Shown: positions 30,211 to 38,670, counted from the stretch's first letter. The stretch: 40,898 nt of DNA from Zoogloea sp. (GCF_030157465.1 NZ_JAOAUU010000121.1:1-40898); one strand, 5' to 3'. Numbers and translations are program-made. Notes: generated from the letters alone by a model not told the origin.

Positions 30211-30903
30211 TCAGACACCGGCCAGCGCGCTGCGCAGGCTGGCCATCACGCTGTTGTAGCGCTGGGGGTCGGAATCCTTTCCGGCCCCGAACACGGCCGA
30301 ACCGGCCACGAAGGTGTCGGCCCCGGCGCGGGCAATCTCGGCGATGTTGTCCACCTTCACGCCGCCATCCACCTCCAGCAGGATCCGGCGCCCGGTCTTC
30401 TGTGCGTAGGCGTCGATCTTGGCGCGGGCCTCGCGCAGCTTGTCGAGGGTGCCCGGAATGAAGGACTGGCCGCCGTAGCCGGGGTTGACGCTCATCAGCA
30501 GCACCACGTCGAGCTTGTCCATCACGTGATCCATCCAGGTGAGGGGCGTGGCCGGGTTGAAGACCAGGCCGGCCTGGCAGCCGCTGTCGCGGATCAGGCC
30601 GAGGGTGCGATCGACGTGCTCGGAGCCTTCGGGGTGAAAGGTGATGATGTTGGCGCCGGCCTTGGCAAAGTCCGGCACGATGCGATCGACCGGCTTGACC
30701 ATCAGGTGCACGTCGATGGGCGCGGTGGTGCAGGGGCGGATCGCCTCGCAGACCAGCGGGCCGATGGTGAGGTTGGGCACGTAATGGTTGTCCATCACGT
30801 CAAAATGGATCCAGTCGGCGCCGGAGGCGATCACGTGGGCGACTTCCTCGCCAAGCTTCGCAAAATCGGCGGACAGCAGGCTGGGGGCGATGCGGTAGGT
30901 CAT
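30211..30903 (-). CDS. rpe: Ribulose-phosphate 3-epimerase
   Basis: A 230-residue TIM-barrel enzyme interconverting ribulose 5-phosphate and xylulose 5-phosphate. Motifs: [64 protein letters not shown] and [12 protein letters not shown], so the metal ligands and phosphate site are present. AGGA lies 8 bases before ATG. It is convergent with the regulator gene, 7 bp apart. Confidence 0.97.
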   Translation of the reverse strand: MTYRIAPSLLSADFAKLGEEVAHVIASGADWIHFDVMDNHYVPNLTIGPLVCEAIRPCTTAPIDVHLMVKPVDRIVPDFAKAGANIITFHPEGSEHVDRTLGLIRDSGCQAGLVFNPATPLTWMDHVMDKLDVVLLMSVNPGYGGQSFIPGTLDKLREARAKIDAYAQKTGRRILLEVDGGVKVDNIAEIARAGADTFVAGSAVFGAGKDSDPQRYNSVMASLRSALAGV

Positions 30904-31053
30904 GGGGCAATCCTGGACAAAAGCCTGACGGAAAAACGCGGCAAGTCGGGCAGTCTACCCGCCCGAAACCGTCTTCGCCAACGCCGCGCAGCGGTTGCAG
31001 CGGGGCGGCGATTCCGCTTCAATAAGCGTCCCCAACCGAATCCGCCACAAAAA

Positions 31054-31440
31054 ATGACCACCCACCCCGAACGGGACAGCATCGAGATCAAGACGGCTTG
31101 CCGATTCATCCCCGAACAATCCGACGTGGAAGCCGAGCGCTATGTGTTCGCCTACCACATCACCATCCGCAACACCGGCCGCGTCAGCGCCCAGCTGATG
31201 AGCCGCCACTGGATCATCACCGACGCCGAGGGCGCCGTGCAGGAAGTGAAGGGCGCCGGCGTGGTGGGCCAGCAGCCGGTGCTGCAACCGGGCGAGCAGT
31301 TCGAATACACCAGCGGCTGCACCATCGCCAGCCCGGTGGGCACGATGAAGGGCAGCTACCAGATGGTGACCGAAGACGGCACCCACTTCGACGCGCCGAT
31401 TGCCGAATTCACGCTGGCCATGCCCCGCACGCTGCATTAA
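31054..31440 (+). CDS. apaG: Co2+/Mg2+ efflux-associated protein ApaG
   Basis: A 128-residue single-domain protein of the ApaG family, a fibronectin type III-like beta fold. Landmarks are YVFAYHITIRNTG, QLMSRHWIITDAEG, VVGQQPVLQPGEQFEYTSG and GTMKGSYQM. In enterobacteria it is linked to cobalt resistance and to ApaH, but its biochemical role is unsettled. The start at 31054 is set by MTTHPERDSIEI and normal family length; only an A-run precedes it, so the ribosome site is poor. It is divergent from rpe with 150 bp between, and its stop abuts the palindromic element. Confidence 0.95.
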   Translation: MTTHPERDSIEIKTACRFIPEQSDVEAERYVFAYHITIRNTGRVSAQLMSRHWIITDAEGAVQEVKGAGVVGQQPVLQPGEQFEYTSGCTIASPVGTMKGSYQMVTEDGTHFDAPIAEFTLAMPRTLH

Positions 31441-31599
31441 GAGCTTGTCCGTGAATAAGAGGCCGAGGCCTGGGAGGTGAATCGCCGCCAATGCTAGGCG
31501 CGCTTTTGCAGCTTGGGTGGTGCCCAAGCCAGAAAGCGCAACAACGCAGTGGCGGTGATTCGGCCCCGGGCCGACGCCGGCCTATTCACGGACATGCTC
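31441..31599. repeat. 159-bp imperfect palindromic element
   Basis: The ends are GAGCTTGTCCGTGAATA and TATTCACGGACATGCTC, inverted copies with one mismatch. The interior keeps pairing: GAATCGCCGCCAATGC against the complement GAATCACCGCCACTGC, GCGCTTTTGCAGCTTGGG against GCGCTTTCTGGCTTGGG, around a short central loop. It fills exactly the space between the apaG stop and the DUF2238 gene stop codon, overlapping the latter by a base. Such size and structure fit a REP-doublet or a miniature inverted-repeat element; no target duplication is apparent. It could act as a bidirectional terminator. Confidence 0.85.
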
Positions 31600-32240
31600 T
31601 AAAACGGCCGGCGCAGGCCGCCGCCGATGCGGGCCAGCTGCCGGTCGTGCCAGCGGCCCAGCGCCCACTGGGCACAAACCGCGCCGACGAGCGCCATCGC
31701 CATGTCGCTCTGGGTATCCCAGGGGTCGCCCTGAGTGCCGAGAAAAGCCTCGGCGCCCTGCCCCAGCGCCACCGCGGCGCCCCATTCAACAAGTTCATAA
31801 ACAGCCGAAATCGCCAGGCAGATGCAGCTGACGATGAACAACAGCCAGCCTCGCCCGCGCACCACCGCGCGGCGCAGCAGGATTTCCCGCGCCGCAAGGG
31901 CCGGCACAAAGCCCTGCATGAAGTGGCCGATCCGGTCGTAGGGGTTGCGCTCAAACCCCATGACATCCTGCAGCCAGAAGCCGAAAGGCACCCGCGCGTA
32001 GGTCCATGCCCCGCCCACGATCAGCACCAGCGCGTGCGCCGCAATGAGCACCTGCAGCAGCCTGGTCAGGGGAAACCGCCGGTGGCTGGCCACCAGCAGC
32101 GGGGCAAGGATGATCACCGGCGCCACTTCCATCCACCAGGTCGCCCGGTCGAAGGGCGCCACCCCGGAGGCCACCAGGGCCACGCCGACAAGGCCGAGAA
32201 GCAGCACGGGAAGCCGGTCGGCAAAATTTTGCATGGACAT
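31599..32240 (-). CDS. DUF2238 (YjdF-like) membrane protein
   Basis: A 213-residue protein with about six membrane segments. The conserved motif RNPYDRIGHFMQGFVPALAA, then ARE, ISAVYELVEWG and GTQGDPWDTQSDMAMALVG match the DUF2238/YjdF family, of unknown function. AGGG lies 7 bases before ATG 32240; a second ATG is two codons inside. The C-terminus, GGLRRPF, ends within one base of the palindromic element, so the element's insertion may have reset the stop codon. Confidence 0.88.
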   Translation of the reverse strand: MSMQNFADRLPVLLLGLVGVALVASGVAPFDRATWWMEVAPVIILAPLLVASHRRFPLTRLLQVLIAAHALVLIVGGAWTYARVPFGFWLQDVMGFERNPYDRIGHFMQGFVPALAAREILLRRAVVRGRGWLLFIVSCICLAISAVYELVEWGAAVALGQGAEAFLGTQGDPWDTQSDMAMALVGAVCAQWALGRWHDRQLARIGGGLRRPF

Positions 32241-32291
32241 CGAAAACCCTGAAAAAGAAACAGAAAGTCACATCGCCCCTGTGCGAAAGAC

Positions 32292-32318
32292 ACAAGTATC
32301 AAAGGCGAATGCCGTAAA
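32292..32318 (+). promoter_or_regulatory. Candidate sigma-28 promoter of CZB receptor gene
   Basis: ACAAGTAT, 11-nt spacer, GCCGTAAA. Five of eight and six of eight positions match the FliA consensus and spacing is exact. It lies 93 bp before ATG 32412, much like the distance at the first receptor. Confidence 0.5.
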
Positions 32319-32364
32319 CAGGTTGTAACAAGCCCCAGGTTGCCTGTCGACTCAGCCAGGCACG

Positions 32365-32373
32365 CCCCCCCCC
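32365..32373. repeat. Homopolymer C9 in leader
   Basis: Nine consecutive C, 38 bp before the CZB receptor start. Runs of this length can slip during replication. Paired with A9 at 32424-32432 inside the gene. Confidence 0.9.
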
Positions 32374-32411
32374 GGAGCACCAATCAGCCCCAGTCGAGAG
32401 CGAGCAAGCTT

Positions 32412-33545
32412 ATGTGGATCAACAAAAAAAAATTCGAGCAACTCGAAGCGGACCTCCATGCTGCCACCGAACGTGAAACCACGCTCCAGGCCGAAATCTC
32501 GGCGCTGCAGGCCGAAATCAGCATGCTGCACCAAGGCAATTTCGAGCGCCAACACCGCACCGAAAGAAATCTGGCCATCGTCGAGCGCATGAGCGCCTTT
32601 GGCGGATCCCTCACCAACGCCCAGGGCAGCCTGGCCGAAATGGCCGGCATCCTGCGCAACGAAAAGGACAAGGCCATCGAGGCCGCCCACGTGTCGCTGG
32701 CCAGTGGCCAGGCCACCACCGAGATCGCCGAAAACCTGCGCCGCCTCGCCACCGAATCCCAGGATTCGGCCCACGAGGTGGAAACCCTCGCCCAGCGGGC
32801 CGACGAGATCAGCGCCATCGTCAAGCTGATTCACGACGTGGCCGACCAGACCAACCTGCTGGCCCTCAACGCCGCCATCGAAGCCGCCCGTGCCGGCGAG
32901 GCCGGCCGCGGTTTTGCCGTGGTCGCCGACGAGGTGCGCAAGCTCGCCGAACGCACCTCCACCGCCACCCGCGACATCTCCACCCTGGTCACCCGCATCC
33001 GCGAAGATTCGACCCGCGCCCGCAACAGCATGGAAACCCTGGCCCACTCGGCCGGGCAGTTCAGCGACCGGGGGCAACTGGCCACCGAGGACATGAAGCG
33101 CCTGATGGACCTCTCCGGCAACATGGAAGGCGTCATCGCCGGCAGCGCCATGAAGAGCTTTGTCGAAGTGGCCAAGATCGACCATATCGTCTTCAAGTTC
33201 CGCATCTACCTGGCGCTGTTCGACCTCATCGACCTCAAGTCCGGCGACCTGGCCACCCACACCAGCTGCCGGCTCGGCAAGTGGTACTACGAGGGCGAAG
33301 GCCACGACTGTTTCAGCAAACTCTCCGGCTACCGGGAAATCGAACCACCCCACGTCGAAGTGCACAAAGCCGCGGCCCTGGCCCTCGATGCCTACGCCAA
33401 CGACGACACCAACGCCCTTCTCACCCATCTGGACAGCATGGAGCGCGCGTCGATGCGGGTGCTCGACAACCTCCAGAAGATGGGCGAAGCCGCCACCGCA
33501 GATCCTTCCATCCTGTGCCAGCCCGGCGAAGACCATCGCCACTGA
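32412..33545 (+). CDS. Soluble chemoreceptor with C-terminal CZB domain
   Basis: A 377-residue cytoplasmic receptor. It starts with a coiled coil (residues 6-40), has no membrane helix or HAMP, carries the signalling tip [20 protein letters not shown] (about 145-164), and ends in a CZB zinc-binding domain (250-355). The four CZB ligands are visible: H258 (KIDHIVFK), C286 (TSCRLGKWY), H314 and H318 (PPHVEVHK). CZB domains bind zinc very tightly and in known cases sense hypochlorite or zinc through the cysteine. ATG 32412 is the only start before the coil. Codons 5-7 are an A9 run (Lys-Lys-Lys). Confidence 0.92.
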   Translation: MWINKKKFEQLEADLHAATERETTLQAEISALQAEISMLHQGNFERQHRTERNLAIVERMSAFGGSLTNAQGSLAEMAGILRNEKDKAIEAAHVSLASGQATTEIAENLRRLATESQDSAHEVETLAQRADEISAIVKLIHDVADQTNLLALNAAIEAARAGEAGRGFAVVADEVRKLAERTSTATRDISTLVTRIREDSTRARNSMETLAHSAGQFSDRGQLATEDMKRLMDLSGNMEGVIAGSAMKSFVEVAKIDHIVFKFRIYLALFDLIDLKSGDLATHTSCRLGKWYYEGEGHDCFSKLSGYREIEPPHVEVHKAAALALDAYANDDTNALLTHLDSMERASMRVLDNLQKMGEAATADPSILCQPGEDHRH

Positions 33546-33553
33546 CCGCCCTC

Positions 33554-33598
33554 CGTGGCGGCTCCGGGGCAGAAAACATCCCCCACGGAACCGCCACG
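33554..33598 (+). terminator. Long hairpin after CZB receptor gene
   Basis: Arms CGTGGCGGCTCCGGGG and the complement of CCCCCACGGAACCGCCACG pair over most of about 17 bp with an A-rich loop. There is no T-run, so it may be a weak terminator or a 3' stabiliser. Confidence 0.45.
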
Positions 33599-33680
33599 CA
33601 AGACCCCGGTGACAGGTCTCCGGCACGCGCGCCGGGCTCACCCTGACGCCGGGGCTGCAAGCTGAACACACAGCCACGCA

Positions 33681-33709
33681 TTGACGCCCCCGCCGGCGCC
33701 GCCCAGAAT
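33681..33709 (+). promoter_or_regulatory. Sigma-70 promoter abutting lysE-type start codon
   Basis: TTGACG (33681-33686), 17-bp spacer, CAGAAT (33704-33709). The ATG at 33718 lies 8 nt after the -10, so transcription would begin at or next to the start codon. Confidence 0.5.
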
Positions 33710-33717
33710 CGGGCGCC

Positions 33718-34344
33718 ATGCCCAGCCTCGACACCCTTCTCGCCTTTCTCGGCATTTCCGTCCTGATCACCCTCGCGCCCGGCCCCGACAACCTGATGGT
33801 GATCGGCCAGAGCCTCGCGCGCGGACGTCGCGCCGGGCTGGCCTTCGGCCTGGGCTGCGCCAGCGGCTGCCTCACCCACATCGCCTGGGCCACCCTCGGC
33901 ATTGCCGCGCTGGTGCGCGCCTCGCCCGGGCTCTTTTTCGCCTTCAAGCTGGCCGGCGCGGCCTGGCTGCTATGGCTCGGCATCCAGGCCCTGAGAGGCG
34001 GCGGCACGCTCACCCCGGCCGCCGGCACGCCGCCCCGGCCGTGGCCGCGCGACCTTGCCCGCGGCTTTGTCGCCAACGCGCTGAACCCCAAGGTCGGCCT
34101 GTTCTTTCTCGCCTTCCTGCCCCAGTTCACCGATCCGGCCCAGGGCAGCCTGACGCTGCAGATGCTCGTCCTCGGCCTGGTCTTCATTGCCCAGACGGTG
34201 GTGATCTTCAGCACCATGGCCTTCGCCGCCGGCAGCATCGGCCACCTGCTGGCCCGCAGCCCCCACCTTGGCCCCTGGCTGGACCGCCTGTGCGGCGTGC
34301 TGTTCATCGGGCTGGCCGCAAGGCTGGTGAGCGGTGAGACCTAA
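33718..34344 (+). CDS. LysE/RhtB-family amino acid exporter
   Basis: A 208-residue inner-membrane exporter with about six hydrophobic segments. The family start FLGISVLITLAPGPDNLMVI, then GRRAGLAFGLGCASG, KLAGAAWLLWLGIQAL and FVANALNPKVGLFFLAFLPQ are diagnostic. Such proteins export basic amino acids, homoserine, threonine or similar compounds; the substrate cannot be told. There is no Shine-Dalgarno sequence before ATG 33718, in keeping with a leaderless message from the promoter at 33681. Confidence 0.93.
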   Translation: MPSLDTLLAFLGISVLITLAPGPDNLMVIGQSLARGRRAGLAFGLGCASGCLTHIAWATLGIAALVRASPGLFFAFKLAGAAWLLWLGIQALRGGGTLTPAAGTPPRPWPRDLARGFVANALNPKVGLFFLAFLPQFTDPAQGSLTLQMLVLGLVFIAQTVVIFSTMAFAAGSIGHLLARSPHLGPWLDRLCGVLFIGLAARLVSGET

Positions 34345-34419
34345 GGGTCGAGGGCGCCCGCCCCCCACCCATCGCCGAACCTGAATCCCCCCTCCCCTCA
34401 CCCATACCCCTCATCGACC

Positions 34420-36234
34420 ATGCGACGCTCTCCCTCCGGCGCCCAGCCGCTTCCCGCCTCCGGCGAACGCCACGACTGGCAGACCATCAAGAAGCTGCTG
34501 CCCTACCTGTGGGCCTACAAGTGGCGCGTGCTGTTCGCCCTTGGCTGCCTGCTCTCGGCCAAGTTTGCCAACGTCGCCGTGCCGCTGGTCTTCAAGCAGG
34601 TGGTCGATGGCCTCGACATTTCCCGCGAGCAGGCCTTCATCGTGGTGCCCGCCGCGCTGCTGGTGGCCTACGGCGCGCTGCGTTTTTCCACCTCGCTGTT
34701 CACCGAACTGCGCGAGCTGATCTTTGCGCGGGTCACCCAGGAATCCGTGCGCGAGATTTCGCTCCAGGTATTCGGCCACCTGCACGCCCTGTCGCTGCGC
34801 TTTCACCTTGAACGCCAGACCGGCGGCCTCACCCGCGACATCGAACGCGGCACCCGCTCCATCGGTTCCCTGATCAGCTACACGCTGTATTCGATCCTGC
34901 CGACCTTCATCGAAATCGGCATGGTGCTCGGCATCCTGCTGGTGAAATACGAACCCAGCTTCGCGATCATCACCGTCGTCACGCTGAGCCTCTACATCAC
35001 CTTCACCTTCAAGGTCACCAACTGGCGCACCGCGCTGCGCCGCCAGGCCAACGAACTCGATTCCGCCGCCAACGCCCGCGCCATCGACAGCCTGATCAAC
35101 TTTGAAACGGTTAAATACTTCAACAACGAAGCCTTCGAGGCCCGCCGCTACGACACCGAGCTGGCCAAATGGACGGCCGCCCAGATCAAGAACCAGAAGT
35201 CGCTGTCGCTGCTCAACATCGGCCAGGCCGCCATCATCGCGGTGGGCGTCACCGCCATGATGTGGCGCGCCGCGCTGGGCGTGGCCAACGGCAGCATGAC
35301 CCTCGGCGATCTGGTGCTGGTCAATGCCTTCCTGATCCAGCTCTACATTCCGCTCAACTTCCTCGGCGTGCTGTACCGCGAAATCCGCCAGGCGCTCACC
35401 GACATCGAACGCATGTTCGGCCTGATGGCCACCCACCGCGAAGTGGCCGACGCACCCGGCGCCCGCGCGCTTGCCCGCGGCCCGGCCGACGTGCGTTTCG
35501 ATCACGTGGGCTTTGCCTACGAGCCGACCCGCAAAATCCTCCACGACGTGGACTTTGCGATTCCGGCCGGCAAGACCGTGGCCGTGGTCGGGCACTCCGG
35601 CTCCGGCAAATCCACGCTGGCCCGGCTGCTGTTCCGCTTCTACGACGTGCAAGGCGGCGCCGTGTGCATCAACGGCCAGGACATCCGCCAGCTCACCCAG
35701 GACAGCCTGCGCGCCGCCATCGGCATCGTTCCGCAGGACACCGTGCTCTTCAACGACACCCTGTTCTACAACATCCAGTACGGCCGCCCCGAAGCCAGCC
35801 GCGAAGAAGTCGAAGCCGCCGCCCGCGCCGCCCAGCTCGAAGACTTCGTCGCCCGCCTGCCCGAAGGCTGGCAGACCCGCGTCGGCGAGCGTGGCCTCAA
35901 GCTCTCCGGCGGCGAAAAGCAGCGCGTCGCCATCGCCCGCACCCTGCTCAAGAACCCCGACATCCTGATCTTCGACGAAGCCACCTCGGCCCTCGACTCC
36001 AAGACCGAAAAAGCCATCCAGGCCCAGCTCGACGCCGCCGCCCGCGGCCGCACCACCCTCGTCATCGCCCACCGGCTTTCAACCGTAATGAACGCCGACG
36101 AGATCATCGTGCTCGACCAGGGCCGCATCATCGAACGCGGCAGCCACGCCGAACTCCTCGCCCAGGGCACGGCCTACGCGCAAATGTGGAAACTCCAGCT
36201 CGAAGAGCGCGAAACCGAAGACGAGGCCGCGTGA
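34420..36234 (+). CDS. Atm1/HMT1-type ABC transporter, fused permease and ATPase
   Basis: A 604-residue half-transporter. The six-helix permease (about 35-330) contains LINFETVKYFNNEAFEARRY, the glutathione-site segment typical of Atm1/ABCB7 and bacterial NaAtm1. The ATPase (about 350-590) has Walker A GHSGSGKST (near 392), a Q-loop PQDTVLFNDT, the signature LSGGEKQR, Walker B ILIFDEATSALD and the switch histidine in VIAHRLSTV. Bacterial members export glutathione-metal adducts and confer heavy-metal tolerance. It would work as a homodimer. It stands alone on this strand, with no metal regulator beside it. Confidence 0.92.
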   Translation: MRRSPSGAQPLPASGERHDWQTIKKLLPYLWAYKWRVLFALGCLLSAKFANVAVPLVFKQVVDGLDISREQAFIVVPAALLVAYGALRFSTSLFTELRELIFARVTQESVREISLQVFGHLHALSLRFHLERQTGGLTRDIERGTRSIGSLISYTLYSILPTFIEIGMVLGILLVKYEPSFAIITVVTLSLYITFTFKVTNWRTALRRQANELDSAANARAIDSLINFETVKYFNNEAFEARRYDTELAKWTAAQIKNQKSLSLLNIGQAAIIAVGVTAMMWRAALGVANGSMTLGDLVLVNAFLIQLYIPLNFLGVLYREIRQALTDIERMFGLMATHREVADAPGARALARGPADVRFDHVGFAYEPTRKILHDVDFAIPAGKTVAVVGHSGSGKSTLARLLFRFYDVQGGAVCINGQDIRQLTQDSLRAAIGIVPQDTVLFNDTLFYNIQYGRPEASREEVEAAARAAQLEDFVARLPEGWQTRVGERGLKLSGGEKQRVAIARTLLKNPDILIFDEATSALDSKTEKAIQAQLDAAARGRTTLVIAHRLSTVMNADEIIVLDQGRIIERGSHAELLAQGTAYAQMWKLQLEERETEDEAA

Positions 36235-36250
36235 TATTGCAACGGGCATG

Positions 36251-36270
36251 GGGCTCATGCAGATGAGCCC
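36251..36270 (+). terminator. Hairpin after ABC transporter gene
   Basis: GGGCTCAT-GCAG-ATGAGCCC, a perfect 8-bp stem 16 bp after the stop. No T-run follows. Confidence 0.45.
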
Positions 36271-36358
36271 TGCCGCTAAGGGACTGCAGCCCACGACAAA
36301 AATGAACGCGACAAGACCTTGAACAGGCCATCAGCGGTCGTTAGATCCGTCAGAAATC

Positions 36359-36378
36359 TTTACGACATTTTTACGGCA
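36359..36378 (+). promoter_or_regulatory. Direct repeats, KdpE-like operator candidate
   Basis: TTTACGACA and TTTACGGCA begin 11 bp apart, one helical turn, the pattern bound by OmpR/PhoB-family dimers. A TATACC -10-like hexamer lies at 36404 and the kinase gene starts at 36452, so the regulator downstream may control its own operon. Confidence 0.5.
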
Positions 36379-36451
36379 CACCCACGAGAATCGACAGCGT
36401 TTTTATACCGGCGAGCATAGGCTGCAGCTATTCCGCCTCAAGAAACGCGAC

Positions 36452-37975
36452 ATGAAATCCACGGTCAGGAACAATCAGCCATCGGCCATCAAGTGTTTTG
36501 GTCTGACGGCCCTCGCTTGCATCGGCACCACGGTCGTCGCAACACCCTTGGCTGGACACCTCGACCTGGCAAACATCGTGATGCTTTTCCTGCTGACCGT
36601 TCTGGTCATTGCGGTCAAGCTTGGCAGGCGTGCTGCAGTGCTGGCCTCGATTCTGAGTGTGCTGCTGTTTGACGTTTTCTTTGTTGCACCGCGCTTCTCG
36701 CTGGCAGTCAGCAACATTCAGTACCTCGTGACCTTTGCCGTGATGCTGGTCACCGGCTTGACCACCGCGCACTTCACTTCAGCGCTCCGGCAAAAGGCGA
36801 AAGAAGCCGAGCAGCGTGAGCAGCGCACCGAGGGCTTGTACCAGTTGGCCCGCCAACTGGCGGGAACGCTGACGCAGAAACAGGTTGTCGAAATAACCGA
36901 AGCCTTCATCGGAGAACTGCTCGACGCCCAGTCCTGCATTCTTGTGCCGGATGAGACCCGACAAGTATTGCTGAGTGCCAGCGCCGCCAACTCGCTACCC
37001 ATTGAAAGCCACTTGGCGAAAGTTGCACTGGAGAGCGGACAACGGGTCCGCAGCGATGAAGTCGGCAGCATGGGCTATGCCCCGCTTTATCTGCCGCTCG
37101 GCGCCTCGATGCGCATTCGCGGGGTTTTGGCCGTGCGCTTTGCCGACAACCCCGAAGAGCCTTCACCCGAAACAACAGCACTGCTCGAAGCCGTGGCCTC
37201 GCTGGCGGGCGTTGCACTGGAGCGGCTGCATTACGTCGAGGTTGCCCAAGCCACCGAGGTCAAGATGCTGACCGAGCGCTTGCGCAGCTCCATCCTGTCG
37301 GCGCTGTCCCATGACTTGCGTACGCCACTGACGGCGATGGTCGGGCTGGCCGACTCGCTTTTCCTTATCAAGCCGCCCCTCGTTCCAACGGCTCTGGAAA
37401 CAGCGCAGGCCCTGCACGAACAGTCGGCACGGCTGGCGGGCATGGTCGGCAACCTTCTGGATATGGCCCGGCTCAATGCCGGCGAAGTGACGCTGCGCCG
37501 CGAGTGGCAGCCACTGGAAGAAGTGATTGGTGCGGGCATCAAGCTGCTCGGCAATGCCCTGGCTGAGCACCCGGTCAAAGTCGAATTGCCTGCCGATTTG
37601 CCGCTGCTGGAGTTTGACGCAGTGTTGGTCGAGCGCGTGCTTTGCAACCTGCTGGAGAACGCCGCCAAATATGCGCCAGCCCACACGCCGATTGAGCTGA
37701 CGGCCCGACGTGCCGGAAATATCGTCGAGGTCATGGTCAAGGATCGCGGCCCCGGATTCCCGGAGCATCGCCGTGACGAACTCTTCAATATGTTCGTCCG
37801 TGGCCAGACCGAATCGGGCAAACCGGGGGCCGGACTGGGGCTGGCCATCTGCAAGGCCATCGTGGAGGCCCATGGCGGCAGCATTCGTGCCGAGAACCGA
37901 CCCGAAGGCGGTGCCTGCGTCACTTTCACGCTTCCCGTCGGCAATCCGCCAATCGTCGAGGAGGAACCGGCATGA
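36452..37975 (+). CDS. Short KdpD-like sensor histidine kinase
   Basis: A 507-residue kinase corresponding to the C-terminal half of KdpD. Residues 15-110 are the four-helix DUF4118 membrane domain, 125-260 a GAF-like domain, 277-340 the HisKA domain with ILSALSHDLRTPLTAMVGLA (H287), and 385-495 the ATPase (NLLENAAKYAP, DRGPGFP, GAGLGLAICKAI). The roughly 370-residue KdpD sensor and USP domains found at the N-terminus of full KdpD are absent, and no frame upstream contains them. It overlaps the response regulator gene by ATGA. With kup downstream, a role in potassium sensing is likely, but a short KdpD could read a different signal. Confidence 0.88.
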   Translation: MKSTVRNNQPSAIKCFGLTALACIGTTVVATPLAGHLDLANIVMLFLLTVLVIAVKLGRRAAVLASILSVLLFDVFFVAPRFSLAVSNIQYLVTFAVMLVTGLTTAHFTSALRQKAKEAEQREQRTEGLYQLARQLAGTLTQKQVVEITEAFIGELLDAQSCILVPDETRQVLLSASAANSLPIESHLAKVALESGQRVRSDEVGSMGYAPLYLPLGASMRIRGVLAVRFADNPEEPSPETTALLEAVASLAGVALERLHYVEVAQATEVKMLTERLRSSILSALSHDLRTPLTAMVGLADSLFLIKPPLVPTALETAQALHEQSARLAGMVGNLLDMARLNAGEVTLRREWQPLEEVIGAGIKLLGNALAEHPVKVELPADLPLLEFDAVLVERVLCNLLENAAKYAPAHTPIELTARRAGNIVEVMVKDRGPGFPEHRRDELFNMFVRGQTESGKPGAGLGLAICKAIVEAHGGSIRAENRPEGGACVTFTLPVGNPPIVEEEPA

Positions 37976-38661
37976 CTACGCCCGCCAAAGTTCTGATCAT
38001 CGAGGATGAAAAGCAAATTCGACGTTTTGTCCGGGCCGCCCTGGAAGAGGACGGCTGCCAGATCGCCGAGGCGGAAACCATGGCACAAGGGCTGATCGAG
38101 GCGGGTTCGCGCAAACCGGATTTGCTGATCCTCGACCTCGGGCTGCCGGATGGAAACGGCATCGACCTGATCCGTGACCTGCGCGGCTGGTCAGATGTCC
38201 CGGTGCTCATCCTGTCTGCCCGCTCCCAGGAAAACGACAAGATCGATGCGCTGGACGCCGGCGCGGACGACTATCTGACCAAGCCATTCAGCGTCGGTGA
38301 ATTGCGGGCAAGGGTTCGTGCGCTCCTGCGGCGGCGCAGCCGCAGTGGCGAAACGGCTTCTCCCGTCATTGAATTCGGCACCACGGTCGTCGACCTGTCG
38401 CGCCGCATGGTGAGCCGTGCCGGCGAGCCGGTCCACCTCACGCCCATCGAATATCGCTTGCTGTCGTGCTTGCTGGCACAGCCCGGCAAGGTGCTCACAC
38501 AACGCAATCTGCTCCGGGAAATCTGGGGGCCGTCGTATATCGAGAGCAGCCATTACTTGCGGGTCTATGTCGGTCATTTGCGCCAGAAGCTCGAAGACGA
38601 CCCGACTCAACCCAAACACTTTCTGACAGAAACCGGCGTCGGCTATCGCTTTCAGCCGTAG
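37972..38661 (+). CDS. KdpE-like OmpR-family response regulator
   Basis: A 229-residue response regulator. The receiver has the acidic pair E11/D12, the phosphorylated D55 (LLILDLGLPDG), a switch serine in LSARS and K104 (YLTKPFSVGE). The winged-helix domain spans about 130-227 (HLTPIEYRLLSCLLAQPGKV and VYVGHLRQKLEDDP). The sequence is closest to KdpE. It starts in a 4-base ATGA overlap with the kinase gene and is followed after 9 bp by kup, so all three are likely one transcript. The direct repeats at 36359 may be its target. Confidence 0.93.
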   Translation: MTTPAKVLIIEDEKQIRRFVRAALEEDGCQIAEAETMAQGLIEAGSRKPDLLILDLGLPDGNGIDLIRDLRGWSDVPVLILSARSQENDKIDALDAGADDYLTKPFSVGELRARVRALLRRRSRSGETASPVIEFGTTVVDLSRRMVSRAGEPVHLTPIEYRLLSCLLAQPGKVLTQRNLLREIWGPSYIESSHYLRVYVGHLRQKLEDDPTQPKHFLTETGVGYRFQP

Positions 38662-38670
38662 AGAAAAATC

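Noticed and set aside
32352-34307. 651-codon minus-strand frame over the CZB receptor and exporter genes
   Set aside because: Antisense shadow; repeated valine and glycine runs mirror GC-rich codons.
34411-36072. 553-codon minus-strand frame over the ABC transporter
   Set aside because: Antisense shadow with no recognisable domain.
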